Shown in pieces: positions 16,773-25,086 of a stretch of 52,446 nucleotides of DNA. The position numbers and the translations under genes are program-made. The stretch comes from CAZMOK01 sp964567785. GTDB taxonomy: Bacteria > Bacteroidota > Bacteroidia > Bacteroidales > JAGOPY01. How positions within the stretch are numbered: the stretch's first letter is position 1; the number at the start of each line of letters is the position of its first letter. The stretch covers positions 1 through 52,446 of the forward strand of contig CAZMOK010000019.1 of NCBI GenBank assembly GCA_964567785.1. Reading direction: 5' to 3'. The notes below the pieces were generated by a model, which searched no databases, was not told the origin of the DNA, and was given only the letters and a program-made list of their open reading frames with translations.

Positions 16773-17424
16773 AATTTAGCTTCTCGATAACTTCCCCTGT
16801 CGTCGCCAGAGGAGCAAACCCCAGCGACAGGTTAAGGAAAGTGCTGGTATGAAATTCTCTGTTGTAAGCAGCAGTGGCATCCACCGGGATCACAGTCTCA
16901 AATCCCCTGATAAAGGCAGTTCTAAGGGTGGTTTCGCAGCAAAGGTTTGTCATAACTCCTGTGATCACGAGGGAGGATACATCCATTCTCATCAGGTATT
17001 CTTCCAGGCCGGTATCAAAGAAGGCATCGTAATGCTGTTTATCGATAATCAATGCCGAATCCGGTACCTCCAATTTATTATATATTTCGAATAGCGGGGT
17101 GTTACGCTGAAGCAGGTCGTTCCACCATTTACCCATCATGCCGGCACTTTCCCGGTTGTTGAAATGCCTTGAGAAGATGACAGTAGCTCCTTTTTGGTCA
17201 AAAGCTTTTATCAATCGGTTGATATTTGGTATAATGGCTTCACCTGACGGGATGTGGGCATGACTTTTTTCGTACAGGAAGAAATTTTGCATGTCGGCGA
17301 CCAGCAGTGCAGTCCTGCCTGCCGGTTCCCATTTCTTTTCCCGGGGGGTAATGTTTTTAATGCCCTCAATAATTTGAGATGTTACCTTGCCTATGTTCTG
17401 TATATCGAAATATTTTTCTTTCAT
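16762..17424 (-). CDS. Isochorismatase-family cysteine hydrolase
   Basis: A 220-residue hydrolase of the isochorismatase/nicotinamidase superfamily. The catalytic triad is Asp44 (LVADMQNFF), Lys129 (IIDKQHYDAFF) and Cys162 (GVMTNLCCETT). Family members cleave isochorismate, nicotinamide, N-carbamoyl compounds or related amides; the metal-binding residues of nicotinamidases are not evident, so the substrate is open. It is the first gene of the operon with the flavoprotein, radical SAM protein and helicase, and overlaps the next gene by 11 nt. A TACCTTTG box lies 15 nt upstream of the start. Confidence 0.87.
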   Translation of the reverse strand: MKEKYFDIQNIGKVTSQIIEGIKNITPREKKWEPAGRTALLVADMQNFFLYEKSHAHIPSGEAIIPNINRLIKAFDQKGATVIFSRHFNNRESAGMMGKWWNDLLQRNTPLFEIYNKLEVPDSALIIDKQHYDAFFDTGLEEYLMRMDVSSLVITGVMTNLCCETTLRTAFIRGFETVIPVDATAAYNREFHTSTFLNLSLGFAPLATTGEVIEKLNYDP

Positions 17425-17438
17425 GGAAAAGCAATGAG

Positions 17439-17446
17439 CAAAGGTA
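17439..17446 (-). promoter_or_regulatory. Bacteroidetes -7 box (TACCTTTG) of the hydrolase-flavoprotein-radical SAM operon
   Basis: A perfect minus-strand TAnnTTTG box ending 15 nt before the ATG at 17424, giving a very short leader. No TTTG lies 19-21 nt upstream, so only the -7 element supports it. Confidence 0.45.
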
Positions 17447-17524
17447 AGGGGAATTTCAATTTTCGGATTACATTATACAAGATGTCTTATCCTGATTATG
17501 CTGCTGGAAAGTAAAAGCCATGAG

Positions 17525-17551
17525 CCCCACCCCCGGCCACCCGGGGAGGGG
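17525..17551. repeat. GC-rich palindrome in divergent spacer
   Basis: CCCCGG and CCGGGG (17531-17536 and 17541-17546) pair around a 4-nt loop, with flanking CCCC and GGGG that extend the stem after a small bulge. It stands out from its AT-rich surroundings. It lies in the 439-nt divergent spacer 17425-17863, which also holds a heptad array, the rpsL promoter and a leader RNA but no gene I can support. The plus strand has a short T-run about 12 nt downstream, so a terminator or a relic of a mobile repeat is possible. Confidence 0.4.
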
Positions 17552-17585
17552 AGTGCCATACACTTTTTATACTGCTGTAACCTAA

Positions 17586-17613
17586 AAGCCATCAGCCAGC
17601 AGCTATCAGCCAT
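17586..17613. repeat. Heptanucleotide-period array 4 (4 units)
   Basis: Four 7-nt units of the type CAGCCAT (AAGCCAT, CAGCCAG, CAGCTAT, CAGCCAT). Two more copies of similar units, AAGCCAT and GAGCCCC, sit at 17515-17528 on the other side of the GC-rich palindrome. The array is 42 nt upstream of the rpsL promoter. Confidence 0.75.
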
Positions 17614-17655
17614 TATATTTTCTTTAACAAAAAAATAAGTTTTTCTTTACGGGTG

Positions 17656-17687
17656 TTTGGATATTATAAAATCAATTTATACCTTTG
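17656..17687 (+). promoter_or_regulatory. Promoter of the rpsL ribosomal operon
   Basis: TTTG (17656-17659), 20 nt, TACCTTTG (17680-17687): a textbook match to the Bacteroidetes housekeeping promoter. Transcription should start near 17693 and give a leader of about 170 nt before the rpsL ATG. It is the only strong promoter I see before the ribosomal supercluster. Confidence 0.8.
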
Positions 17688-17692
17688 CAGCC

Positions 17693-17863
17693 CGATTTTT
17701 GAGAGAAATTGTGAAAGGCTCTGAAAAGCCTGAGGAACCTGATAAAGCGAGACGTTAAAGGTCCGGCGGTAGGCAAACACTAAAAGCATACCGGTCTCAC
17801 CGAGACCCTCCTTTATCAAATTCCGAGCAGAATTTAAAGATATATTAACGTAACAGGTTACAT
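17693..17863 (+). ncRNA. Structured 5' leader RNA of rpsL operon
   Basis: The ~170-nt untranslated leader holds several pairings: AGGCT/AGCCT (17716-17720 with 17727-17731); a long-range GATAAAG/CTTTATC (17741-17747 with 17811-17817) extended by GGAA/TTCC (17734-17737 with 17821-17824); CGGTA/TACCG (17767-17771 with 17789-17793); and GGTCTC/GAGACC around ACC (17793-17807). The last two overlap by one base. No U-run follows, so it is not a terminator. A ribosomal-protein autoregulatory leader (S7 or S12) is the natural guess, by analogy with the str operon, but I do not recognise a named RNA family. Confidence 0.55.
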
Positions 17864-18238
17864 ATGCCAACGATTCAACAGTTAGTCAGAAAAGGCAGAA
17901 AAAGACTGACCGAAAAAAGCAAATCGCCTGCGCTGGATTCATGTCCGCAGCGTCGCGGGGTTTGTGTAAGGGTTTATACAACAACACCCAAAAAGCCTAA
18001 TTCAGCCATGAGAAAAGTGGCCAGGGTAAGGCTTACGAACGGTAAAGAGGTTAACGCCTACATTCCGGGTGAAGGACATAACCTTCAGGAGCACTCCATT
18101 GTGCTTATCAGGGGTGGCAGGGTAAAGGACCTGCCGGGTGTAAGGTATCACATTATCCGTGGGGCGCTCGATACATCAGGTGTTGACGGCAGGGCCCAGC
18201 GCCGGTCGAAATATGGTACAAAACGTCCGAAGAAATAA
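17864..18238 (+). CDS. rpsL: 30S ribosomal protein S12
   Basis: S12 lies at the decoding centre of the 30S subunit. At 124 residues it is full length, with the conserved TPKKPNSAMRKVARVRL and GGRVKDLPGVRYH loops. Both loop lysines whose mutation causes streptomycin resistance are wild type (Lys43 and the Lys of VKDLPG), and the Asp methylthiolated by RimO in other bacteria is present. First gene of the supercluster, behind a long structured leader. Confidence 0.98.
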   Translation: MPTIQQLVRKGRKRLTEKSKSPALDSCPQRRGVCVRVYTTTPKKPNSAMRKVARVRLTNGKEVNAYIPGEGHNLQEHSIVLIRGGRVKDLPGVRYHIIRGALDTSGVDGRAQRRSKYGTKRPKK

Positions 18239-18257
18239 GGAACAAATAATATAGATA

Positions 18258-18725
18258 ATGAGAAAGAGCAGGCCAAAACCGAGGATCATACTTCCGGATC
18301 CCAAATATAATGATCAACTGGTCACAAAGTTTGTGAACAACATGATGCTGAAAGGCAAGAAAAGCCTTGCTTATAAAGTGTTTTACGAGGCCATCGATAT
18401 TGTGTCGGAACGAACAGGGGAAGATGGGCTTGAGGTATGGAAAAAAGCCCTGGCAAATGTAACACCAGCAGTAGAGGTAAGAAGCCGCAGGATCGGAGGC
18501 GCTACTTTCCAGATCCCCTCAGAAATCAGGGCTTCCAGGAAAATGTCGATAGGCATGAAAAACATGATTGGATTTGCCCGCAAAAGGCACGAAAAATCTA
18601 TGGAACAAAAACTGGCAGGCGAGATCGTTGCTGCCTATAAGGAAGAAGGTGCATCTTTTAAAAGAAAGGAAGATACACACAGAATGGCAGATGCCAACAA
18701 GGCATTCTCCCATTTCAGGTTTTAG
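18258..18725 (+). CDS. rpsG: 30S ribosomal protein S7
   Basis: S7 nucleates assembly of the 30S head by binding the 3' domain of 16S rRNA. The 155-residue sequence starts MRKSRPKPRIILPDPKYND and contains EVRSRRIGGATFQIP and HRMADANKAFSHFRF, all typical. It is 19 nt downstream of rpsL. In E. coli it represses its own operon, so it is one candidate ligand for the leader RNA upstream. Confidence 0.98.
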   Translation: MRKSRPKPRIILPDPKYNDQLVTKFVNNMMLKGKKSLAYKVFYEAIDIVSERTGEDGLEVWKKALANVTPAVEVRSRRIGGATFQIPSEIRASRKMSIGMKNMIGFARKRHEKSMEQKLAGEIVAAYKEEGASFKRKEDTHRMADANKAFSHFRF

Positions 18726-18752
18726 AAGAAACAAACAGTTGTATAATACAGA

Positions 18753-20864
18753 ATGTCAACAGAACTGACACATATAAGGAATATTGGTATCATGGCGCAC
18801 ATCGACGCGGGCAAGACCACGACGACGGAGCGTATTCTGTATTATACCGGTATCAACCATAAAATTGGTGAAGTGCACGAAGGCACTGCCACCATGGACT
18901 GGATGATCCAGGAGCAGGAGAGGGGCATAACGATCACCTCGGCAGCAACCACCGTATTCTGGAAACTGGACGGAAGCGAATACAGGATCAATATCATCGA
19001 TACCCCGGGCCATGTCGACTTTACTGTAGAAGTGGAACGGTCACTCAGGGTGCTCGACGGATCCATAGCCATTTTCTGTGCTGTTGGCGGTGTGGAGCCC
19101 CAGTCGGAAACAGTATGGAGGCAGGCCAACCATTACGGAGTTCCGAGGATCAGTTATGTTAATAAAATGGACAGGCAGGGTGCCGATTACTATAAGGTAC
19201 TCGACGAAATAAAGGATAAGCTCAAAGCTACACCCGTTCCTCTTCAGATACCGATCGGTTCCGAAGATGAATTTGAAGGTTTGGTCGACCTCGTAGAAAT
19301 GAAAGCCTACGGATGGGACGATGAAACCCTGGGTATAAAATTCTACGAAAGAGAGATCCCGGAAGACCTCCGTGAAACCGTTGCAGATTACAGGACAAGA
19401 CTCATAGAAGGGGCAGCCGAGGAAGACGAAGAACTCTTTGAAAAATTTATCAGCGATCCTGAATCGATTACAGCAGAGGAGCTTATCAGTTCAGTAAGAA
19501 AGGCCACCCTCGAGAATAAGATCACCCCGGTATTATGCGGATCATCCTTCAAGAATAAAGGAGTTCAGAAACTCGTCGATGCCGTGGTAAGGTACCTCCC
19601 ATCACCTATCGATGTGCCCCCGGTAAAAGGTATCAACCCTTTCACTGATAAGGAAGAGGAAAGGTACCCTTCACCGGAAGATCCGTTCACGGCAATCGCT
19701 TTCAAGATAGCGACCGACTCATTTGTTGGACGGATTGCCTATTTCAGGGTTTACTCGGGTGAAATGAAAGCAGGCTCGGTTGTACTCAATGCAAATACCA
19801 ACAAGAAAGAGCGTTTTGCCAGGATCCTGCAGATGCATGCCAACAAAAGAAAACAAATCGATCACATAAGTACGGGAGAGATTGGTGTTGCTGTTGGCTT
19901 TAAGGAAATACGCACAGGCGACACTCTTACCGACATAAAACACCCCCTCGTACTCGGAAATATCGAATTCCCCGAACCGGTACTCAGTGCTGCGGTAGAA
20001 CCTAAAAAACAGGACGATGTCGATCGTCTGACAGTTTCTCTTGGCAAAATGGCTGAAGAGGATCCGACTTTCACCATGGCTTATAACAAGGAGACCGGAC
20101 AGAATGTGATCAGCGGGATGGGTGAGCTTCACCTTGAAGTCATCCTCGACAGGCTGAGAAGGGAATTTAACATTGAGGTAAACAAGGGTAAACCCCAGGT
20201 TGCTTATAAAGAAGCCATCACACAGGAGGTCAGGCACCGTGAGATATACAAGAAACAGACGGGCGGCAAGGGACGCTTTGCAGATATAGATGTGATAGTT
20301 TCACCCGCCGGCCCCGACAAGAAGGGCCTCGAATTCATCAATGAGACCAGGGGTGGTGTGCTCTCTAACGAATTCATCAAAGCCGTGGAGAAAGGTTTCA
20401 GCAATGCAATGGTCAATGGTGTGCTGGCAGGATTTCCTCTCGAGAGCCTTAAAGTGAGGCTTGTTGATGGAAGTACGCATCCTGTCGATTCAGATGCACT
20501 TGCGTTTGAGATTGCTGCCGGGCAAGCTTTCAGGGAAGCCTGTAAAAAAGCGGGTACTGTTATGCTTGAGCCCATAATGAAACTATATGTGACCACGCCT
20601 GATGAGTATGTGGGTGATGTAACAAGTGACCTCAACAAGCGCAGGGGACACCTTGAAAATGTATCAACCCAGCTTGGATACCAGGTTGTGAGAGCACGTG
20701 TGCCGCTGGCCGGAATGTTCGGCTATGTCACTGCGCTGAGGACTATAACCTCCGGCAGGGCAACCTCGAGCCTGGAGTTCCTGAAATATGATGTTGTGCC
20801 GGATGAACTCGTGGAAGATATTTTATACAAGATCAAAGGATACGTAGTGAACTTATTTAAATAA
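18753..20864 (+). CDS. fusA: Elongation factor G
   Basis: The translocation GTPase. G-domain motifs are AHIDAGKTTTTE (residues 15-26), RGITI, DTPGHVDF (83-90) and NKMD (137-140); domains II to V follow and the length of 703 residues is normal. It lies between rpsG and rpsJ with no tuf gene, so the str and S10 groups are joined directly. Its position among ribosomal genes argues for the housekeeping EF-G rather than a paralogue. Confidence 0.98.
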   Translation: MSTELTHIRNIGIMAHIDAGKTTTTERILYYTGINHKIGEVHEGTATMDWMIQEQERGITITSAATTVFWKLDGSEYRINIIDTPGHVDFTVEVERSLRVLDGSIAIFCAVGGVEPQSETVWRQANHYGVPRISYVNKMDRQGADYYKVLDEIKDKLKATPVPLQIPIGSEDEFEGLVDLVEMKAYGWDDETLGIKFYEREIPEDLRETVADYRTRLIEGAAEEDEELFEKFISDPESITAEELISSVRKATLENKITPVLCGSSFKNKGVQKLVDAVVRYLPSPIDVPPVKGINPFTDKEEERYPSPEDPFTAIAFKIATDSFVGRIAYFRVYSGEMKAGSVVLNANTNKKERFARILQMHANKRKQIDHISTGEIGVAVGFKEIRTGDTLTDIKHPLVLGNIEFPEPVLSAAVEPKKQDDVDRLTVSLGKMAEEDPTFTMAYNKETGQNVISGMGELHLEVILDRLRREFNIEVNKGKPQVAYKEAITQEVRHREIYKKQTGGKGRFADIDVIVSPAGPDKKGLEFINETRGGVLSNEFIKAVEKGFSNAMVNGVLAGFPLESLKVRLVDGSTHPVDSDALAFEIAAGQAFREACKKAGTVMLEPIMKLYVTTPDEYVGDVTSDLNKRRGHLENVSTQLGYQVVRARVPLAGMFGYVTALRTITSGRATSSLEFLKYDVVPDELVEDILYKIKGYVVNLFK

Positions 20865-20877
20865 ACACTGTAATAAC

Positions 20878-21183
20878 GTGAGCCAAAAGATTAGAATAAA
20901 ACTGCAATCATACGATCATAACCTGGTCGATAAGTCGGCCGAAAAGATCGTTAAAACAGTAAAGTCAACCGGTGCTGTGGTAAGCGGACCAATCCCTCTT
21001 CCTACAAAGAAGGAGATCTTTACCGTTAACAAGTCGACCTTTGTGAACAAGAAATCAAGGGACCAGTATGAAATGAGCACTTTCAAAAGATTGCTCGATA
21101 TTTACAGCAGCACCTCTAAAACCATCGACGCGCTTATGAAGCTTGAGCTTCCGAGCGGGGTCGAAGTTGAGATCAAAGTATAA
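20878..21183 (+). CDS. rpsJ: 30S ribosomal protein S10
   Basis: S10 of the 30S head, also the NusE antitermination factor. The protein begins MSQKIRIKLQSYDHNLVDKS from a GTG codon at 20878, 13 nt after fusA; no nearer in-frame ATG fits the conserved start, so GTG is accepted. Conserved GPIPLPTKKEIFTV is present. Length 101 residues. Confidence 0.97.
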   Translation: MSQKIRIKLQSYDHNLVDKSAEKIVKTVKSTGAVVSGPIPLPTKKEIFTVNKSTFVNKKSRDQYEMSTFKRLLDIYSSTSKTIDALMKLELPSGVEVEIKV

Positions 21184-21214
21184 TAAAGGTAATAATCAGT
21201 AATACTGAAATAAA

Positions 21215-21844
21215 ATGTCAGGACTAATCGGCAAAAAAGTGGGAATGACCAGCGTTTACGACCAGGAAGGAAAGAATGTTCCCGTGACGGTTATAGAAGC
21301 CGGTCCTTGCGTGATCACGCAGATAAAGGTGGATAAAACCGACGGATACACGGCTATCCAGATGGCGTACGATGAGAAAAAGGAAAAGGCTGCCACAAAA
21401 GCTGAAATAGGTCATTTCAAGAAAGCGGGCACAACTCCCAAAAGGATCATACGTGAGTTTACCCGTTTTGAGAGTGGCCACCAGAAGAAATTCGGTGACA
21501 TCTTAACCGTAGATATCTTCGAAGAAGGTGAGTTTGTTGATGTTGTTGGCACTTCCAAAGGGAAGGGATTCCAGGGCGTTGTCAAGCGTCATGGCTTCAG
21601 CGGTGTGAATGATGCCACGCACGGTCAGCACAACCGTAACAGGGCACCGGGATCGATCGGTGCTTCATCTTATCCTTCCAGGGTTTTCAAAGGAATGCGC
21701 ATGGGAGGCCGCACAGGTGGCGGAAGAGTTAAGATGATCAACCTTCAGGTAGTTAAGATTATTCCGGACAGGAACCTCATTCTTGTCAAAGGTGCTGTTC
21801 CGGGTCCCAATGGTTCATATGTAATTGTTGAAAGATGGAGTTAG
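21215..21844 (+). CDS. rplC: 50S ribosomal protein L3
   Basis: Assembly-initiating 50S protein, 209 residues, starting MSGLIGKKVGMTSVYDQEG. The loop that reads GSIGQNQTP in E. coli, with the Gln methylated by PrmB, reads GSIGASSYP here, so that modification site is absent. Its last 10 nt overlap the start of rplD. Confidence 0.97.
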   Translation: MSGLIGKKVGMTSVYDQEGKNVPVTVIEAGPCVITQIKVDKTDGYTAIQMAYDEKKEKAATKAEIGHFKKAGTTPKRIIREFTRFESGHQKKFGDILTVDIFEEGEFVDVVGTSKGKGFQGVVKRHGFSGVNDATHGQHNRNRAPGSIGASSYPSRVFKGMRMGGRTGGGRVKMINLQVVKIIPDRNLILVKGAVPGPNGSYVIVERWS

Positions 21845-22473
21845 AAGTATATAAAATAACCGGTGAGAAGACGGCAAAGAAGGTAAAGCTCAACGATGCT
21901 GTCTTTGGGATTGAGCCCAACGACCACGCTATTTGGCTGGATGTAAGGCAGTACCTGGCAAACCAGCGTCAGGGAACCCATAAGACCAAGGAGAGAAACG
22001 AAATAACGGGCAGTACCCGAAAGATCAAGCGTCAGAAAGGGACAGGTACCGCACGTGCGGGAGATATCAAATCACCCATTTTCCGTGGCGGTGGAAGGGC
22101 CTTTGGCCCCGAACCGAGGGACCATGGATTTAAGGTGAACAAAAAGGTAAAGAAACTTGCCCGTAAGTCAGCTCTTGCATACAAGGCCAAGGAACAGGGA
22201 ATTACCATCGTCGAGAATTTCGAGTTTAAGACCAATAAGACGAAGGAATACGCCAGCTTTCTCAACAGTTTTGAGCTTGACGGAATGAAAACACTGCTGG
22301 TTGTACCCGAAACCGGCCAGAACCTGGTACTGTCTGCAAGGAATATCCCCAGGGCAAAGGTGACAAGGGCAGATAAGCTCAATACCTACGACATACTGGA
22401 TGCCACAAGGATACTGATATCCGAGGATTCGGTGAAAGTAATTGAAGAACTATTAGGATCTGAAACAAAATAG
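21835..22473 (+). CDS. rplD: 50S ribosomal protein L4
   Basis: L4 lines the peptide exit tunnel; in E. coli it also represses the S10 operon. The 212-residue protein has the tunnel-loop sequence QKGTGTARAGDIKSPIFRGG. The ATG at 21835 lies inside the end of rplC (10-nt overlap), which couples translation of L3 and L4. Confidence 0.97.
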   Translation: MELEVYKITGEKTAKKVKLNDAVFGIEPNDHAIWLDVRQYLANQRQGTHKTKERNEITGSTRKIKRQKGTGTARAGDIKSPIFRGGGRAFGPEPRDHGFKVNKKVKKLARKSALAYKAKEQGITIVENFEFKTNKTKEYASFLNSFELDGMKTLLVVPETGQNLVLSARNIPRAKVTRADKLNTYDILDATRILISEDSVKVIEELLGSETK

Positions 22474-22479
22474 CATATC

Positions 22480-22770
22480 ATGGAAACAATCATAAAACCG
22501 GTTATTACCGAAAAGATGACAGACCTCGGCGAAAAGCTGAACAGGTATGCTTTCATTGTGCATATTAAAGCCAATAAGATCGAGATAAAAAAGGCTATTG
22601 AAGATCTTTACGGCGTTGAGGTGGTTTCGGTCAATACGATGAACCATCCCGGAAAGGCCAAGTCGAGGTTTACAAAGTCGGGCCTGATAACCGGCCGGAC
22701 GAACGCCACGAAAAAGGCGATCGTGACTTTAGCAGAAGGTGAAACAATTGATTTTTACAGCAATATTTAG
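22480..22770 (+). CDS. rplW: 50S ribosomal protein L23
   Basis: L23 sits at the tunnel exit and docks trigger factor and SRP. The 96-residue protein starts METIIKPVITEKMTDLGEK and carries the typical VNTMNHPGKAKSRF region. It is 6 nt after rplD. Confidence 0.97.
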   Translation: METIIKPVITEKMTDLGEKLNRYAFIVHIKANKIEIKKAIEDLYGVEVVSVNTMNHPGKAKSRFTKSGLITGRTNATKKAIVTLAEGETIDFYSNI

Positions 22771-22774
22771 ATAA

Positions 22775-23599
22775 ATGGCTTTAAAAAAGTATAAACCGAC
22801 AACACCCGGCCAACGTTTCAAACTTGTTAGTGCGTTTGACGACATAACTGCCGGGAAACCGGAAAAAAGCCTGCTTGCCGCGGGCAAGAAATCAGGCGGA
22901 AGGAATAACGAGGGAAAAATGACCTTGCGTTATCTCGGTGGCGGGCATAAAAGGAAGTACAGGATTATTGATTTCAAAAGGGACAAGGAAAACGTTCCTG
23001 CAACTGTGAAATCGATAGAGTACGATCCTAACAGGACTGCCAGGATTGCACTTCTCCACTATAAGGATGGGGAAAAGCGTTACATGATAGCACCACATGG
23101 GCTGGAAGTGGGCCAGGAGGTTGTTTCAGGAAAGGGAATCAACCCTGAGATAGGGAACACTCTTTATATGAAAGAGATACCCTTTGGTACCATTATTCAC
23201 AATATTGAGCTTAAACCTGGAGAGGGTGCCAAAATGGCCAGAAGTGCAGGATCATATGCGCAGCTCCTTTCAAGGGACGGCAAATATGCGATCATCAAGC
23301 TTCCCTCGGGTGAAACAAGGATGGTATTGCAATCGTGCCGTGCCACAATTGGTATGGTTTCGAATGCCGACAACAGTCTTGAGCACTCAGGAAAAGCAGG
23401 CAGGTCGCGCTGGCTTGGCAGGCGTCCGAGGACCAGGGGTGTTGCCATGAACCCGGTTGACCACCCGATGGGCGGTGGCGAAGGAAGGGCTTCAGGCGGC
23501 CACCCACGGTCGAGGAAAGGCCTTTATGCCAAAGGCAAGAAGACCAGGGCCGTGAAGAAGCAATCGAACAAATATATCATCGAAAGAAGGAAGAAATAG
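22775..23599 (+). CDS. rplB: 50S ribosomal protein L2
   Basis: L2 is needed for subunit joining and peptidyl transferase assembly. Length 274 residues, with the conserved histidine in VAMNPVDHPMGGGEGR and a basic C-terminus ending in IERRKK. The gene begins 4 nt after rplW. Confidence 0.98.
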   Translation: MALKKYKPTTPGQRFKLVSAFDDITAGKPEKSLLAAGKKSGGRNNEGKMTLRYLGGGHKRKYRIIDFKRDKENVPATVKSIEYDPNRTARIALLHYKDGEKRYMIAPHGLEVGQEVVSGKGINPEIGNTLYMKEIPFGTIIHNIELKPGEGAKMARSAGSYAQLLSRDGKYAIIKLPSGETRMVLQSCRATIGMVSNADNSLEHSGKAGRSRWLGRRPRTRGVAMNPVDHPMGGGEGRASGGHPRSRKGLYAKGKKTRAVKKQSNKYIIERRKK

Positions 23600-23624
23600 T
23601 AATTATTAAAGATAATAACTGAGA

Positions 23625-23903
23625 ATGGCTAGATCATTAAAAAAAGGACCGTATATCCACTACAAGCTGGAGAAGAAAGTGCTGGAAGCGGCCGAGACAA
23701 AGAAGAAGACAGTCATTAAAACCTGGTCGAGGGCCTCGATGATCTCACCCGATTTTGTGGGTCTGACAATTGCAGTCCACAACGGGAACAAGTTCATCCC
23801 GGTATATATTACTGAGAATATGGTAGGCCATAAGCTTGGTGAATTTGCACCGACCCGTATATTCAGGGGCCATGCAGGGCAAAAAGACAAAGGCAAAAAA
23901 TAA
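23625..23903 (+). CDS. rpsS: 30S ribosomal protein S19
   Basis: S19 of the 30S head, 92 residues, starting MARSLKKGPYIHYKLEKKV and containing FVGLTIAVHNGNKFIPVYI and LGEFAPTRIFRGH, all standard. Confidence 0.98.
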   Translation: MARSLKKGPYIHYKLEKKVLEAAETKKKTVIKTWSRASMISPDFVGLTIAVHNGNKFIPVYITENMVGHKLGEFAPTRIFRGHAGQKDKGKK

Positions 23904-23915
23904 AGGATCAATATA

Positions 23916-24329
23916 ATGGGAGCAAGAAAACACAACAGGGCTGAAGAACTCAAAGAAGCCCGCAAAAACAGGTACTTTGCACGACTCAGGAATGTACCTA
24001 CCTCACCCAGGAAGATGAGGAAGGTGGCCGATATGATCCGTGGCGAAAGTGTTGAGATGGCATTGCATATCCTGGAAAACTCTCCTCAGGAAGCTGCCGG
24101 CAGGCTCAGGAAGCTGCTCCTTTCGGCAATTGCCAACTGGCAGACCAAGAATGAGGGTTCAAGGCTGGAAGAAAGCGACCTGTATGTTAAAGAGGTGATG
24201 GTCGACAGCGCCAGGGTACTTAAGAGGATCCGGCCTGCACCCCAGGGCAGGGCTTACCGCATCAGGAAGAGATCTAACCATGTTACGCTTGCGGTTGCCA
24301 GCAGGACAGAAGAAGAAATTGAAGCTTAG
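23916..24329 (+). CDS. rplV: 50S ribosomal protein L22
   Basis: Exit-tunnel protein. The 137-residue form contains RNVPTSPRKMRKVADMIRG and the tunnel hairpin KRIRPAPQGRAYRIRKRSNH. The ~20-residue N-terminal addition (MGARKHNRAEELKEARKN) is common in Bacteroidetes. No macrolide-type hairpin change is obvious. Confidence 0.97.
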   Translation: MGARKHNRAEELKEARKNRYFARLRNVPTSPRKMRKVADMIRGESVEMALHILENSPQEAAGRLRKLLLSAIANWQTKNEGSRLEESDLYVKEVMVDSARVLKRIRPAPQGRAYRIRKRSNHVTLAVASRTEEEIEA

Positions 24330-24353
24330 AAATTACTAACAAAGAGAATATTA

Positions 24354-25061
24354 ATGGGACAAAAATCGAATCCAATAGGGCTCAGGCTCGGTGTCATCAA
24401 GGGATGGGATTCCAACTGGTTTGGCGGTGAGGATACCAGCGCCAAGCTCATTGAGGATCATAAGGTCAGGCAGTACCTCAATGCCCGTCTTTCAAAGGCA
24501 GGTATTTCCAAGATCGTGATCGAAAGGACACTGAAACTTGTCACGGTGACCATTAACACTGCCCGGCCCGGTATAATCATCGGTAAAGGCGGACAGGAAG
24601 TCGACAAGCTGAAGGAAGAGCTCAAGAAATTGACCAACAAGGAGATACAGATCAATATCTCCGAGATCAAGCGCCCTGAGCTTGACGCTATGATAGTGGC
24701 AAACACTATTGCAAGACAGATCGAAGGAAGGATATCTTTCCGTCGCGCAATAAAAACAGCCGTTGCTTCCACCATGAGAATGGGTGCCGAAGGGATCAAG
24801 GTTCAGATAGCCGGGCGACTGGGAGGAGCCGAAATGGCCAGGAACGAGATGTACAAAGAGGGACGTATCCCTCTGCATACGCTCAGGTCTGACATCGATT
24901 ATGCCAACACCGAGGCGCATACCACTTATGGCCGTATTGGCATCAAAGTCTATATCTGCAAAGGCGAAATTTACGGAAAGCCAGAGCTGGTACCCTTACC
25001 AGGAGAAGGTGGTAAGAAGCAGGGGCCGAGAAAAGGTGGCGGCCCAAGAAGAAGAAGATAG
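24354..25061 (+). CDS. rpsC: 30S ribosomal protein S3
   Basis: mRNA-entry protein with a KH domain; the GxxG loop is visible in GIIIGKGGQEVDKL. The 235-residue protein starts MGQKSNPIGLRLGVIKGWDS and ends in a basic tail (KQGPRKGGGPRRRR). Confidence 0.98.
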   Translation: MGQKSNPIGLRLGVIKGWDSNWFGGEDTSAKLIEDHKVRQYLNARLSKAGISKIVIERTLKLVTVTINTARPGIIIGKGGQEVDKLKEELKKLTNKEIQINISEIKRPELDAMIVANTIARQIEGRISFRRAIKTAVASTMRMGAEGIKVQIAGRLGGAEMARNEMYKEGRIPLHTLRSDIDYANTEAHTTYGRIGIKVYICKGEIYGKPELVPLPGEGGKKQGPRKGGGPRRRR

Positions 25062-25086
25062 AAGTAACTGATAATACTATATAGAA

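Noticed and set aside
20865..20877. A lost tuf gene between fusA and rpsJ
   Set aside because: Only 13 nt separate the two genes and no remnant is visible; many Bacteroidetes carry tuf elsewhere.
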